Shown here: piece by piece, positions 10,605 through 19,069 of the stretch
Layout: the number at the start of each line of letters is the position of its first letter
Position numbering within the stretch: position 1 is the first letter of the stretch
NCBI RefSeq assembly: GCF_014203595.1
Contig: NZ_JACHJK010000003.1
Span: 761,907 to 825,906, forward strand
Length of the DNA: 64,000 bases
DNA from: Streptomyces echinatus
Lineage (GTDB): Bacteria; Actinomycetota; Actinomycetes; Streptomycetales; Streptomycetaceae
Direction of reading: 5' to 3'
The notes under the pieces: generated by a model
Database searches by the model: none
Told to the model about the DNA's origin: nothing
The model's input: the letters and a program-made list of their open reading frames with translations, nothing else
Made by a program: the position numbers and the translations under genes

Positions 10605-10646
10605 AAAAAGCAAGAGGACACACTTCTGGCGTGGAAGCGGGTCCTC
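10605..10646 (-). terminator. Attenuator terminator in the ABC-F leader
   Basis: On the minus strand GAGGACCCGCTTC pairs with GAAGTGTGTCCTC around the loop CACGCCA: 13 positions with one mismatch and one G-T wobble. It is followed by TTGCTTTTT at 10609 and just upstream. It lies between the stop of the micro-ORF and the ABC-F start, so it would end transcription before the coding region unless disrupted. Confidence 0.75.
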
Positions 10647-10648
10647 AG

Positions 10649-10672
10649 CTAGGAAATTCGGGGCGTAGACAT
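10649..10672 (-). CDS. Leader micro-ORF (MSTPRIS) of the ABC-F gene
   Basis: ATG TCT ACG CCC CGA ATT TCC TAG encodes a 7-residue peptide; its stop ends two bases before the attenuator stem. No ribosome site precedes it, but GTTAAC about 10 bp upstream could be a -10 element, so it may be leaderless. A ribosome stalled here by an antibiotic would be placed to change folding of the downstream terminator. This is the known arrangement of ribosome-mediated attenuation; operation here is inferred. Confidence 0.55.
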   Translation of the reverse strand: MSTPRIS

Positions 10673-10770
10673 GCGGTCACGTTAACGCGAGCGCCCGCGC
10701 CGTCGCATCCCGTTTTTCCGGGAGCGGGGTGCGAGCGCACCGCCCGGCCGTCGCCGCGGGCCGGCCGGGG

Positions 10771-11475
10771 TCAGACGGCCAGCTGCGGATAGAGCGCCGC
10801 CAGGTCTCCGGACAGACCCGCCTTCACCTGCCGGCTGATGTCGTCCGCCAGCACCTCGTACGCCCCGGCCTCCACGCCGTCGAGCGCGAGCGCGGCGACG
10901 TCCTGGGGGGTGGACTTGGGCGCGTCCACGTCCGCGGCCATGTCGGTGTCGATGTAGCCGACGTGCAGTCCGGTCACGCCGATGCCCCGCGGGGCCAGTT
11001 CCAGGCGCAACGAGTTGGTCTGGGACCACAGGGCCGCCTTGGTGGCGCTGTAGGAGCCGGCGAGGCCGATCCAGGAGAGCACGGAGTGGACGTTGAGGAG
11101 ATGCCCGCCGCCGTTGCGCTCGACGATCGGCACGAAGGCCCGGGTGACCAGCAGCGGCCCGTAGAAGTTGGCCTCGAACTCCCGGCGCACGTCGTCGAGC
11201 GGGGCGTCCAGGAAGGAGCGCGCGCCGAGCGAGATGCCGGCGTTGTTGACCAGGAGGGTGACGTCCTGGGCCTGCTCCGCCGCGGCCTCGACGGACCGGG
11301 GGTCGGTGACCTCCAGAGCGAGGGGTACGGCGTCGGGGTGTGTGACGCCGCGCGGGTCACGGGCGGTGGCGTAGACCTTGGCGGCGCCACGCGCGTACAG
11401 CTCTTCCACCAGCGCCTTGCCCAGTCCGCGGCTGCCGCCGGTGACCAGCGCGACAGAGTTCTTGATCGACGTCAT
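10771..11475 (-). CDS. SDR family oxidoreductase
   Basis: A 234-residue short-chain dehydrogenase from ATG 11475 (GGGAG 6 bases upstream). Motifs: TGGSRGLG cofactor loop near residue 12, NNAG, Ser in NVHSVLSW and YSATKAA with the catalytic Tyr and Lys. It matches SDRs that are often found beside TetR regulators. Two copies of a 14-bp palindrome lie between 16 and 55 bp upstream of the start, so a dimeric repressor probably controls it, yet no regulator gene is adjacent. Confidence 0.9.
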   Translation of the reverse strand: MTSIKNSVALVTGGSRGLGKALVEELYARGAAKVYATARDPRGVTHPDAVPLALEVTDPRSVEAAAEQAQDVTLLVNNAGISLGARSFLDAPLDDVRREFEANFYGPLLVTRAFVPIVERNGGGHLLNVHSVLSWIGLAGSYSATKAALWSQTNSLRLELAPRGIGVTGLHVGYIDTDMAADVDAPKSTPQDVAALALDGVEAGAYEVLADDISRQVKAGLSGDLAALYPQLAV

Positions 11476-11490
11476 GTCCGTCTCCCATGT

Positions 11491-11530
11491 GAAACCGATC
11501 GGTTTCCCTCCACCGTAAACCGATCGGTTT
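11491..11530. promoter_or_regulatory. Two AAACCGATCGGTTT palindromes upstream of SDR
   Basis: Perfect 14-bp palindromes at 11492-11505 and 11517-11530, with centres 25 bp apart. Site 1 extends to GAAACCGATCGGTTTC. This palindrome form is typical for TetR-family repressors that control SDR genes. The cognate regulator is not next to it. Confidence 0.7.
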
Positions 11531-11668
11531 CCCGCGGCAAGCGCGCACGGCCCGGGCCGGCGGTGAACCGCGGTCGGCGACCGGGTGCGGCCACGCGGGA
11601 CGGGTGTTCGGCCGCGGCGCGGCAGGATCTCCGCGAGATGTCGGTACCCGGTGGCATGCTCTGCCGCC

Positions 11669-12289
11669 ATGAACAGACAGCGGTTCTGGCAGCTCGTCGA
11701 GGAAGCCCGCGGTCGGGCGTCCGACCCGGACGACGAGGAGGAGGTCGTCCGCCGGGCGGCCTCGCGGCTGGCCACACATCCGGCCCGGGAGATCGTCGCC
11801 GCTCAGCAGGTGCTCTGGGACCTGATGGCGGACTCCTACACCAACCCTCTGTGGGCCGCCGCCTACGTGATCAACGGAGGGTGCTCCGACGACGGCTTCG
11901 ACTACTTCCGTGGCTGGTTGATCGCGCAGGGACGCGAGACCTTCGAGCGCGTCGTCGCCGACCCCGATGCCCTGGCGGAACTGCCCGTCGTGCGGGCCTC
12001 AGCGGCCGACGGAGCCGATCTCGACTGCGAGGAGGCGCTGAGCATCGCCTGGAACGCACACATCATGGCGACCGGCGAACCACTCCCCGACCGTGCCTTC
12101 ACCGTCCGGTACCCGGGCCTGGACCCCGCCTGGAACTTCGATTTCGACGACCACGGGGAGCTGGCTCGCCGGCTGCCGCGCCTGGCGGCTCTCTGTCTGG
12201 AGCAACCGGAAACTCACGGTGCCGAGACGAGGAGCGGCGAGGGCGCGTACCCGACCCGCAGCGTGCGCGGGCCCGGTCCCGGCCGGTGA
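11669..12289 (+). CDS. DUF4240 domain protein
   Basis: A 206-residue cytosolic protein. It carries the DUF4240 hallmark: an N-terminal MNRQRFWQLVEEAR helix, AAYVINGGCSDDGFDYFRGWLIAQG (core INGGCSDDGFDYFRGWLI), and a later EALSIAWNAH block. The family is common in streptomycetes and has no established function. ATG 11669 is chosen because homology begins at MNRQRFW; the in-frame upstream extension is not conserved-looking. The C-terminal 30 residues are low complexity. Confidence 0.82.
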   Translation: MNRQRFWQLVEEARGRASDPDDEEEVVRRAASRLATHPAREIVAAQQVLWDLMADSYTNPLWAAAYVINGGCSDDGFDYFRGWLIAQGRETFERVVADPDALAELPVVRASAADGADLDCEEALSIAWNAHIMATGEPLPDRAFTVRYPGLDPAWNFDFDDHGELARRLPRLAALCLEQPETHGAETRSGEGAYPTRSVRGPGPGR

Positions 12290-12611
12290 GCGGCCGAGCC
12301 CCACAAGCGCCGCTCGGCACGCTGCCGACGAGGCCGGTCGCCGGCGGGAGCGAGACCGCCGGCGTTCGACGGGGCGGGGAACGACCCGAGCGCATGGATT
12401 AAGCGTTCCCCGTCCCTGCCGGTCGGCCCGCCGCCGCTCGGGCGGCCGAGGCGGTGGGCCGGTTCGTGGGGGCGGCCGGCGGACGTGCCCGGACCACCGG
12501 TCCTCTTCAGACCCTCCGACGCCCGGCGTGCCCGGGCCATCCGAGGGGGTCCGGCCGGGTGAGGCACCAGGGGCGGCCCCGGCCCGCCGGCGGCGGAGAT
12601 TGGCGGTCCCC

Positions 12612-12780
12612 CGGCCGGCACAGGCCCGCCGGCGGCCGCCGCAGACGATCCCCTGGCCGCCACAGACGATCGCCGGCACGGACGATCCCTTGGCCGGCAC
12701 TGGCAGTCCGGCGCTCGGCACCGGCCCGCCGGCGGTCGGCGCCAGCCCTCCGGCGGCCGGCCCGGCCCTCCGGGGGCTGC
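12612..12780. repeat. Degenerate 21-bp tandem repeats in a 584-bp gene-free gap
   Basis: About eight units of 21 bp, each ending in a GGC or GGCA block (for example CGCCACAGACGATCGCCGGCA, next CGGACGATCCCTTGGCCGGCA), fill this part of the gap 12290-12873. The 21-bp period equals seven codons, but no frame gives a convincing protein. The rest of the gap holds only the promoter region of the methyltransferase. Confidence 0.55.
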
Positions 12781-12873
12781 GGGAACTCCCGGCCAAGGCA
12801 TACGAGTTGATGTGGGAAGCTGTGCCCGGCCGGTACGGGCCGAGGCCGTGCCGGTCGTGGAGAGGAGCACAGC

Positions 12874-13671
12874 GTGACACAGGACGGCTTCGAGGCCGTG
12901 AGCATCGACACCAGCAGACCGCATCCCGCGCGGATCTACGACTACCTCCTGGGCGGCAAGGACAACTACGAGGTGGACCAGCGGGCGGGCGACGAACTCG
13001 CCGCCGCGGCGCCCGAGGCACGGATCGGCGTCCGGGCGAACCGCGCATTCCTGCGGCGTGCCGTCCGGTACGTCGTGGACAGCGGCGTGCGCCAGATCCT
13101 GGACATCGGCACCGGGCTGCCCACCTCGCCGAACGTGCACGAGGTCGCCCAGTCGGCGGCGCCGGACGTCCGCGTGGCCTACGTCGACAACGACCCGATC
13201 GTCGCCGCGCACGGCAACGCCCTGCTCAGCCGGTCCGGCACGACCCGTATCGTGCTCGGCGACCTGCGCGACCCGCGGTCCCTCCTGGACCATCCGGACG
13301 TCCGCCAGCTCATCGACTTCGACCGCCCGGTCGCCCTGCTCCTCGTCGCGATCCTGCACTTCCTGGCCGACGCTGACCGGCCCGCCGAGATCGTCGCCAC
13401 GCTGCGCGACGCGCTGCCCGCCGGCAGCTTCCTGGTGCTCTCGCACGCCACCGGCGACTTCGCCGACCGCACCGCCGCCCAGGCCGTCTACACCAAGGCG
13501 ACCGCCTCCCTGAACCTGCGCACCCACGCCGAGGTGGAACGGTTCTTCGACGGCTTCGACCTCATCGAACCGGGACTGGCCCAGGTGCCGTTCTGGCGCC
13601 CGGACAGCCCGCCGCCCCCGCGGTCCGAGGAGATCGGCTTCTACGGCGGCGTGGCCCGCAAGACCGTCTGA
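12874..13671 (+). CDS. SAM-dependent methyltransferase, DUF574 family
   Basis: A 265-residue protein of the actinobacterial DUF574 (Methyltransf_19) family. Seen: SRPHPARIYDYLLGGKDNYEVD (core ARIYDYLLGGKDNY), the SAM-binding ILDIGTGLPTSPNVHEVAQ, VAYVDNDPIV and RIVLGDLRDP. These families are greatly expanded in Streptomyces and their substrates are mostly unknown. GTG 12874 has GAGGAG 6 bases upstream. Isolated by long gaps on both sides. Confidence 0.92.
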   Translation: MTQDGFEAVSIDTSRPHPARIYDYLLGGKDNYEVDQRAGDELAAAAPEARIGVRANRAFLRRAVRYVVDSGVRQILDIGTGLPTSPNVHEVAQSAAPDVRVAYVDNDPIVAAHGNALLSRSGTTRIVLGDLRDPRSLLDHPDVRQLIDFDRPVALLLVAILHFLADADRPAEIVATLRDALPAGSFLVLSHATGDFADRTAAQAVYTKATASLNLRTHAEVERFFDGFDLIEPGLAQVPFWRPDSPPPPRSEEIGFYGGVARKTV

Positions 13672-13752
13672 ACCCGACCACTCCTGTCCGGTCCCGACCG
13701 GCCGGCCCGCCGCAGCGGCCCTCGATGCGGCGGGCCGACGGCGTTCACCCCC

Positions 13753-13816
13753 TTGACCAACCCCCTGGCCGCACCCCCATACTGACCGCCAAATCGATTT
13801 GGCCAAATCGATTTGG
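13753..13816 (+). promoter_or_regulatory. Promoter and tandem CCAAATCGATTTGG operator for NCS2 operon
   Basis: TTGACC (13753-13758) and CATACT (13778-13783), 19 bp apart, form a likely promoter. Just downstream two perfect 14-bp palindromes CCAAATCGATTTGG abut head to tail at 13789-13802 and 13803-13816. A central CG palindrome suits a LacI-family repressor such as the one encoded at 17611-18759. Confidence 0.65.
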
Positions 13817-13874
13817 CCGCCGTCCACGGCCGGATCGTCAGGCCTGCACCGAGCGAGCCGAACGGAGCCCGCGC

Positions 13875-15278
13875 GTGTCCAGTCCCGCACATCCCGTCGT
13901 CCCCGATCCCCCGCAGAACGCCGCCACCGGTGCCGTGCACCCCGTGGACGAGTCCCGCCCCCTCGGCCGGATCCTCCTCTTCGGCGTCCAGCACGTCCTC
14001 GTCATGGCGGCGACACCGATCTCCGCGATCTTCCTGATGAGCGCCACCCTCCGGCTGAAGCCGGACGTCACCGTCGATCTGCTGTCGGCGGCCCTGCTGC
14101 TGTCCGGCGTCGGATCGCTGGTCCAGTCGCTCGGCCCGTGGAAGTTCGGTCCCCGGCTGCCGTTCGTGATGCTGCCCGGCGGCGCACCCCTGATCCTGTT
14201 CATGTCCATCGCGCAGCAGCACGGACTGCGCACCGCCACCGGCGCCGTGCTCCTCACCGCCGCGTTCACCTTCGTCGTCCTGCCGCTGTTCGCGCGCCTG
14301 CTGAGGTTCTTCCCGCCCCTGGTCATCGGCACGATGATCGTGATCGTCGGGGTCAACCTGGTGAAGGTCGGCGCGCTGCTGGTCACCGGGCAGCCCGGCA
14401 CACCCGGCTTCGCCGATCCGGCCCGGCTGGGGCTCGCGTTCGCCACGATCGGCCTGATCGTGCTCTTCAGCCGGTTGCTCCGCGGGGTGCTGCGCCAGCT
14501 CGCCGTCATGCTCGGCCTGGCCGTGGGGACGGCCCTCGCCTGCGCCGCCGGCCAGGTGCACCCGGGCGCCCTGCTCTCCGGGCCCCTGGTCGGCGTGCCC
14601 GGCCCGCTGCCGTTCGGCACGCCCGCCTTCGACCTCGTCGCCGCGCTGCCGCTGATGCTGTACAGCCTGGCCGCCATGGCCGAGGCGACGGGGCAGACCG
14701 TCATCAACGCCGAGGCGGTGGGCAAGGACATCGACATCCGGTCGGCCGTGCCGCGCACCGTCCGCGGGGACGCCCTCACCTCGCTGCTCGGCGGCCTCTT
14801 CGGGCTGCCGTTGATGGTCACGAGCGGGGAGAACATCGGCATCGTCCGGGTGACCGGGGTGCGCAGCCGGTACGTCACGGCCGCCGCGGGGGTCGTCCTC
14901 GTGGTCCTCGGCTTCCTCACGCCCGTCGCCCGGGCCATCAGCGTCATGCCCCCGGCCGTGGTGGGCGGCGCCGCGATGACCGTCTTCGCGGTGATCACCG
15001 TACTGGGCGTGCAGATGCTCGGGCGGGCCCGGCTGGAGGACCACACGGCCACCCTCACGTGTGCGGTCGCGCTGGCGCTGGGACTGCTGCCGGTCCTGGT
15101 GCCCGGTGTGTACGCCGGTTTCCCGTCCGGCGTACGGATCCTGCTGGAGAGCGGGGTCGCCGTGGGCGCCCTGACCGCCGCCGTCCTCAACGTCGTCTTC
15201 CACCACCTGGGCCGCCGGACCGCGACCGCCGCCACCGCCGTACCGGACGGAGTGCCCGGTCCGGCCGCCCGCGCGTGA
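13875..15278 (+). CDS. NCS2 family nucleobase permease (xanthine/uracil type)
   Basis: A 467-residue polytopic membrane protein, usual NCS2 length. Seen: N-terminal LLFGVQHVLVMAATPIS with the family's conserved His, many hydrophobic helices, and the signature region MAEATGQTVINAEAVGKD followed by GLPLMVTSGENIG, as in proton-coupled purine and pyrimidine symporters. GTG 13875 follows CGGAG by 7 bases. It heads a cluster with an amidohydrolase and a TSUP exporter, so the substrate is probably a purine or related heterocycle. Confidence 0.92.
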   Translation: MSSPAHPVVPDPPQNAATGAVHPVDESRPLGRILLFGVQHVLVMAATPISAIFLMSATLRLKPDVTVDLLSAALLLSGVGSLVQSLGPWKFGPRLPFVMLPGGAPLILFMSIAQQHGLRTATGAVLLTAAFTFVVLPLFARLLRFFPPLVIGTMIVIVGVNLVKVGALLVTGQPGTPGFADPARLGLAFATIGLIVLFSRLLRGVLRQLAVMLGLAVGTALACAAGQVHPGALLSGPLVGVPGPLPFGTPAFDLVAALPLMLYSLAAMAEATGQTVINAEAVGKDIDIRSAVPRTVRGDALTSLLGGLFGLPLMVTSGENIGIVRVTGVRSRYVTAAAGVVLVVLGFLTPVARAISVMPPAVVGGAAMTVFAVITVLGVQMLGRARLEDHTATLTCAVALALGLLPVLVPGVYAGFPSGVRILLESGVAVGALTAAVLNVVFHHLGRRTATAATAVPDGVPGPAARA

Positions 15279-15327
15279 GCCGCCGCCCGTACGACAGCCC
15301 ATCCGTCCGTTCGAACCACGGAGAACC

Positions 15328-16878
15328 ATGAGCGACCTGACCCCGGACCGGCTGCGGCACGAGACGCTGCTGCTGGTCCCCGATGTGACGCTGACCGCCG
15401 ACGGCCCGCTGGACGGGCACGCGGTGCTGGTGCGGGACGGCGTGTTCCGCGATGTCGGTCCCGCCGAGCGGATCGTGCGTACGCACCCCTCGCTGACGCC
15501 GCTGCGGCTGCCCGGGCATGTGCTGATGCCCGGCTTCGTCGACGCCCACCATCATCTGACCCAGAGTTTCGGGGGCGCGCTCGCCTTCGGGGAGCCCTCG
15601 GAGATCTTCCGCCGGGTATGGGTGCCGCTGGAGCGCGCGCTGGACGAGGAGTCGGCGTACGTGGCCGCGAAACTGGCCGCCCTGGAGTCGCTGCGCGGCG
15701 GATTCACCACGGTCGCCGAGGCCGGCACCCGTGCCCGGGTGGACGCGGACGTGGTCGCCTCGGCGGCGCGGGACGCGGGCATCCGCTGTGTGCTCGGCCT
15801 GGTCTGCAACGACGCCGCGGACGGCACCGGCGAGGACGCCGATCCGCGTGCCGTGCTCGCCGCCGCCGAACGTCATCTGGCCCGCTACGGCGGCGACGGC
15901 CTGGTCCACCCGTCGCTCGCCGTGTCCGTCCCGGAGGCCGCGACCGGGCCGACGCTGGCCGCCACGGCACGTCTGGCCGCCGCCGCGGGGACCGTCGTGC
16001 AGATCCATGTGAACGAACACCTCGTCGCCGTCGAACGCTCCCTCGTCCGGCACGGGATGCGGCCCCTGGAGTACCTGCACCACGTGGGCGCGCTCGGTCC
16101 GCAGCTGCTCGCCGCCCACGCCACGCTGCTCACCCCGGCCGAGGTCACGCTGCTCGCCGACTCCGGTACGGCGGTGAGCTACAACCCGGTCGCCAGCGCC
16201 TGGAAGGGCAACGCGGTCGCGCCTGCCACGGCCTTCGCCGAGCGGGGCGTCAGGTTCGGCCTCGGTACCGACGGCACCCGCGGCGACGGATTCCGGCTCG
16301 CGGACGCGGCCGAGTCCGCCCAGCGGCTCACCTACGGTCTGGCCGGCGGCGACTCCTCCTGCGGGGCCGGCTGGACCTGGCTGGAGCGGGCCGGCGCGGG
16401 GGGTGCGGACGCGGTCGGGCTCGGCCGGCTCACCGGGCGGGTCGCGGTGGGCCGGGCCGCCGACTTCCTGCTCGTGGACGTCAGCGGACCGGAGATGCGG
16501 CTGTCCTGGGACCTGCCCTGGGAGCTGGTCCGACGCGGCAACCGGGACCAGCTCACCGCCGTGTTCGTCGCCGGCCGGATGCGGCTGTGGCGCGGCTGGC
16601 CGCCGGACTGGGACGGCCCGGCCCTGGTCCGGCGGGCCGCGGAACTGGCCCGCCGGGTGGTGGCACGGGCCGGGGTGACACGAGCCCACCCGACGTCGGT
16701 GGACGCGTGGCGCCAGGCGGGACCGGCACGGCCGACAACGGCGGCACGGCCGACCGGGATGACGGCACCGGCGGCACCGGGCTCGGCCGAGGCGACGACG
16801 GCGGGGGCGCGAGCGACGAGGGCGGCCGAACCGGCGACGGCAGCCTCTTCGGCCCGTGCCGCCGGAGGCCGGGCATGA
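15328..16878 (+). CDS. Amidohydrolase (8-oxoguanine / guanine deaminase-like)
   Basis: A 516-residue metal-dependent deaminase of the ATZ/TRZ group. Metal ligands are visible in PGFVDAHHHLTQ, QIHVNEH, AHATLL and GLGTDGTRGD. Such enzymes deaminate purines or triazine-like rings to the oxo compound. The domain ends near residue 450; the last 60 residues are an Ala/Thr/Pro low-complexity tail, longer than in usual relatives. The preceding permease would import the ring compound. Its stop overlaps the next gene by 4 bp (ATGA). Confidence 0.88.
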   Translation: MSDLTPDRLRHETLLLVPDVTLTADGPLDGHAVLVRDGVFRDVGPAERIVRTHPSLTPLRLPGHVLMPGFVDAHHHLTQSFGGALAFGEPSEIFRRVWVPLERALDEESAYVAAKLAALESLRGGFTTVAEAGTRARVDADVVASAARDAGIRCVLGLVCNDAADGTGEDADPRAVLAAAERHLARYGGDGLVHPSLAVSVPEAATGPTLAATARLAAAAGTVVQIHVNEHLVAVERSLVRHGMRPLEYLHHVGALGPQLLAAHATLLTPAEVTLLADSGTAVSYNPVASAWKGNAVAPATAFAERGVRFGLGTDGTRGDGFRLADAAESAQRLTYGLAGGDSSCGAGWTWLERAGAGGADAVGLGRLTGRVAVGRAADFLLVDVSGPEMRLSWDLPWELVRRGNRDQLTAVFVAGRMRLWRGWPPDWDGPALVRRAAELARRVVARAGVTRAHPTSVDAWRQAGPARPTTAARPTGMTAPAAPGSAEATTAGARATRAAEPATAASSARAAGGRA

Positions 16879-17585
16879 CCGGGGCGACGCTCGCCGTGCT
16901 GGCACTGACCGTGGCGGCGGCCGCGTTCGTGCAGGGCGCCAGCGGGCTGGGCTTCGCACTGATCGTGGCACCGGTCGCGGGACTGCTCGATCCGGGGCTG
17001 CTGCCCGTGTTCGTGCTCACCTCGATGATCCCGCTGAACATGTACGTCGCCTGGCGGGAGCGGCACAGCCTCGATCTGCGGGGCGCCGGCTGGATCACGG
17101 CCGCGCGGCTGACGGCGACCCCGGGAGGGCTCGCGCTGCTGTGGGTCGTACCGGAGGGCGACCTGGGGACGGTCGTCGGCGCCGCGACGGTGCTGGCGGC
17201 GGTGGTGAGCCTCGCCGTGCCGGGCTTCGTGCCGGGGCGCGGCGCCTATGTGGGCGCGGGCGTCGTCACCGGACTGACCGAGACGGCGACCGGGGTCGGT
17301 GGTCCGCCGCTCGCCCTCGTCTACCAGCACCGGCCGCCCGCCGAGCTGCGCGCCACGGTCGCCCTCTGCTTCCTGACCGGCGAAGTCGCCTCCCTCGCCC
17401 TGCTGTTCGTCAGCGGCCGGGGCCGCGCGGCGGACCTGGGCTGGGCGACGCTGCTGCTGCCCGCGCTGGCGGCGGGCGCCTGGCTGAGCCGTCTGGTGCA
17501 CCAGCGTGTCGACGCGAAGCGGATGCGCGCCTTCGTGCTCGCGTTCGCCCTGGTGTCCGGGCTGGTCCTGATGGCGGGCGGCTGA
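16875..17585 (+). CDS. TSUP family transporter (TauE/SafE)
   Basis: A 236-residue membrane protein with about seven hydrophobic helices. It has the TauE/SafE patterns FVQGASGLGFALIVAP near the N-terminus and GVVTGLTETATGVGGPPLAL in the second half, the two symmetric repeats of this family. TSUP proteins export or import sulfite, sulfoacetate and other organic anions. It is translationally coupled to the amidohydrolase, so it may move a product of that pathway out of the cell. Substrate uncertain. Confidence 0.88.
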   Translation: MTGATLAVLALTVAAAAFVQGASGLGFALIVAPVAGLLDPGLLPVFVLTSMIPLNMYVAWRERHSLDLRGAGWITAARLTATPGGLALLWVVPEGDLGTVVGAATVLAAVVSLAVPGFVPGRGAYVGAGVVTGLTETATGVGGPPLALVYQHRPPAELRATVALCFLTGEVASLALLFVSGRGRAADLGWATLLLPALAAGAWLSRLVHQRVDAKRMRAFVLAFALVSGLVLMAGG

Positions 17586-17610
17586 ACCACAGCGGCGGGC
17601 GCCGGGCCCC

Positions 17611-18759
17611 CTAGCGCCGCAGGGACGAGGCGCGGACGACGAGCCGTGGCTCGGGGGCCGGCACCCCGCGCCCCGCCCGCTCGCCGTCGTCACCGGAGCG
17701 GCCGACGGTGCGACCGACGGAACCGGAACGGCTGTCGCCGACCGGACCGCCACCGGAGTCGCCGCCGGCACCGGTCGCCGGCTCCCCGGCGCCGGCTCCC
17801 GGTTGCGCTCCCAGCCGGCCCAGCAGCAGCTCCACCGCGTCCGCCGCGGCCCGGTCCAGGCGCAGGTCGACCGCGGTGAGCGGCGGTTCGCAGGTGCGGG
17901 CGCGCAGACCGTCGTACCGGGTGACGACCATGACGTCGTCGGGCACCCGGCGGCCCGCGTCGCGCAGCGCCCGCACCGCCCCGACGGCGAAGGCGTCGAC
18001 GAGCACGCACAGCGCGTCGACGCCGGGATGCTCGGTGAGCAGTGCGGCGCACCGGTCGTACCCCGCCTGCTCGCCGCCGTCCTCCGGCGCGCAGGCGACG
18101 ACCGGCGTCCAGCCGTGGGCCGCCGCCGCGCGTTCGTAGGCGGCGCGGGCGTCGACCGAGGAGTGGCGGGTGCCCGCGCCGACGACGAGGGCGGGACGGC
18201 GGGCGCCCTGGGCGCGCAGGTGGTCCAGGAGCAGTTCGACGACCCGGCCTCCGTGCAGGTCCACGTAGGGCGCGTCGTCGTCCGGCGCGGTGGGCCGGCC
18301 CAGCGTGACGTACGGCAGCCCGCGCTCGCGCAGTTGGGCCACGGCCGCGTCGTCCGCCGCGGGTTCGACCACGATGGCACCGTCGATGTCGACGGTGTAC
18401 AGCGCGGATCCGGACTGCACGGGCGGGATCAGCACCAGCGCGTACTCGTGGACGAGGGCGCGTTCGGCCGCCGCGGCGGCCACCTCCATGTAGAAACCGA
18501 GCCGGGACGGGCCGCCGGCCACCGCGAACGGCATCGAGGAGGCCAGCGCGATGGCCCTGGCCTCGCCACGGCGCAGCCGCTGGGCGCGCAGGTTGGGCCG
18601 GTAACCCAGGTCCGCGGCGATCTTCTTGATGCGCTCGCGGGTCCGCGGATCCACCTTGCCGATGCCGTTGAGGGCGTGGGACACCGTCGTCCGGGACACC
18701 GACGCGGCCTCGGCCACATCGGCGATGGTGGGCCGGCGGGCGCCGCGGGAGATGGTCAT
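17611..18759 (-). CDS. LacI family transcriptional regulator
   Basis: A 382-residue repressor. The N-terminal LacI helix-turn-helix is clear (TIADVAEAASVSRTTVSHALNG, residues 11-32), then a hinge with LRAQRLRRGEARAIALA, and a periplasmic-binding-like domain. The C-terminus carries a Gly/Ser-rich insert of about 45 residues (GAGAGEPATGAGGDSGGGPV and on) before the conserved LVVRASS end. It converges on the TSUP gene 25 bp away. It probably binds the tandem palindromes at 13789-13816 and releases on a nucleobase ligand. Confidence 0.92.
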   Translation of the reverse strand: MTISRGARRPTIADVAEAASVSRTTVSHALNGIGKVDPRTRERIKKIAADLGYRPNLRAQRLRRGEARAIALASSMPFAVAGGPSRLGFYMEVAAAAAERALVHEYALVLIPPVQSGSALYTVDIDGAIVVEPAADDAAVAQLRERGLPYVTLGRPTAPDDDAPYVDLHGGRVVELLLDHLRAQGARRPALVVGAGTRHSSVDARAAYERAAAAHGWTPVVACAPEDGGEQAGYDRCAALLTEHPGVDALCVLVDAFAVGAVRALRDAGRRVPDDVMVVTRYDGLRARTCEPPLTAVDLRLDRAAADAVELLLGRLGAQPGAGAGEPATGAGGDSGGGPVGDSRSGSVGRTVGRSGDDGERAGRGVPAPEPRLVVRASSLRR

Positions 18760-19069
18760 GTGCCCATCTTCCCAACAGCCGTCACCGGCGGACCACCGGG
18801 TGACGCCCGGGGCTCGGAGCGAGCGGCGCGGTGGGCGCGAAGGTGCGGTGCGGGGGGGGCGCGAGTGCTCGGGTACTCGGGTGCGGGAGTGCTGCTGCGG
18901 GAGCGCATGGGGCGTGGGCCCGCGTGCCCCGGCCCGCCGGGTGGTCGCCACGGGGACGCGGCGGTGCGCGTCTCCCGGCGTCGGCCCGGCCGGGCATCCG
19001 CTTGGTGGGCATCGCACGATGATGCGACGCTGGGTGGAGAGGTGTCCGCCGAGGGACCCGGGAGGGCCT
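18760..19069. other. Gene-free 310-bp gap
   Basis: Between the divergent LacI and GCS2 genes. It contains a run of eight G at 18851-18860 and GC-rich simple sequence. No repeat of the CCAAATCGATTTGG site and no clear hexamer promoter was seen. Confidence 0.4.

Noticed and set aside
13641..15329. Minus-strand frames opposite the NCS2 permease
   Set aside because: Composition is typical of an antisense shadow; the permease has family motifs and helices.
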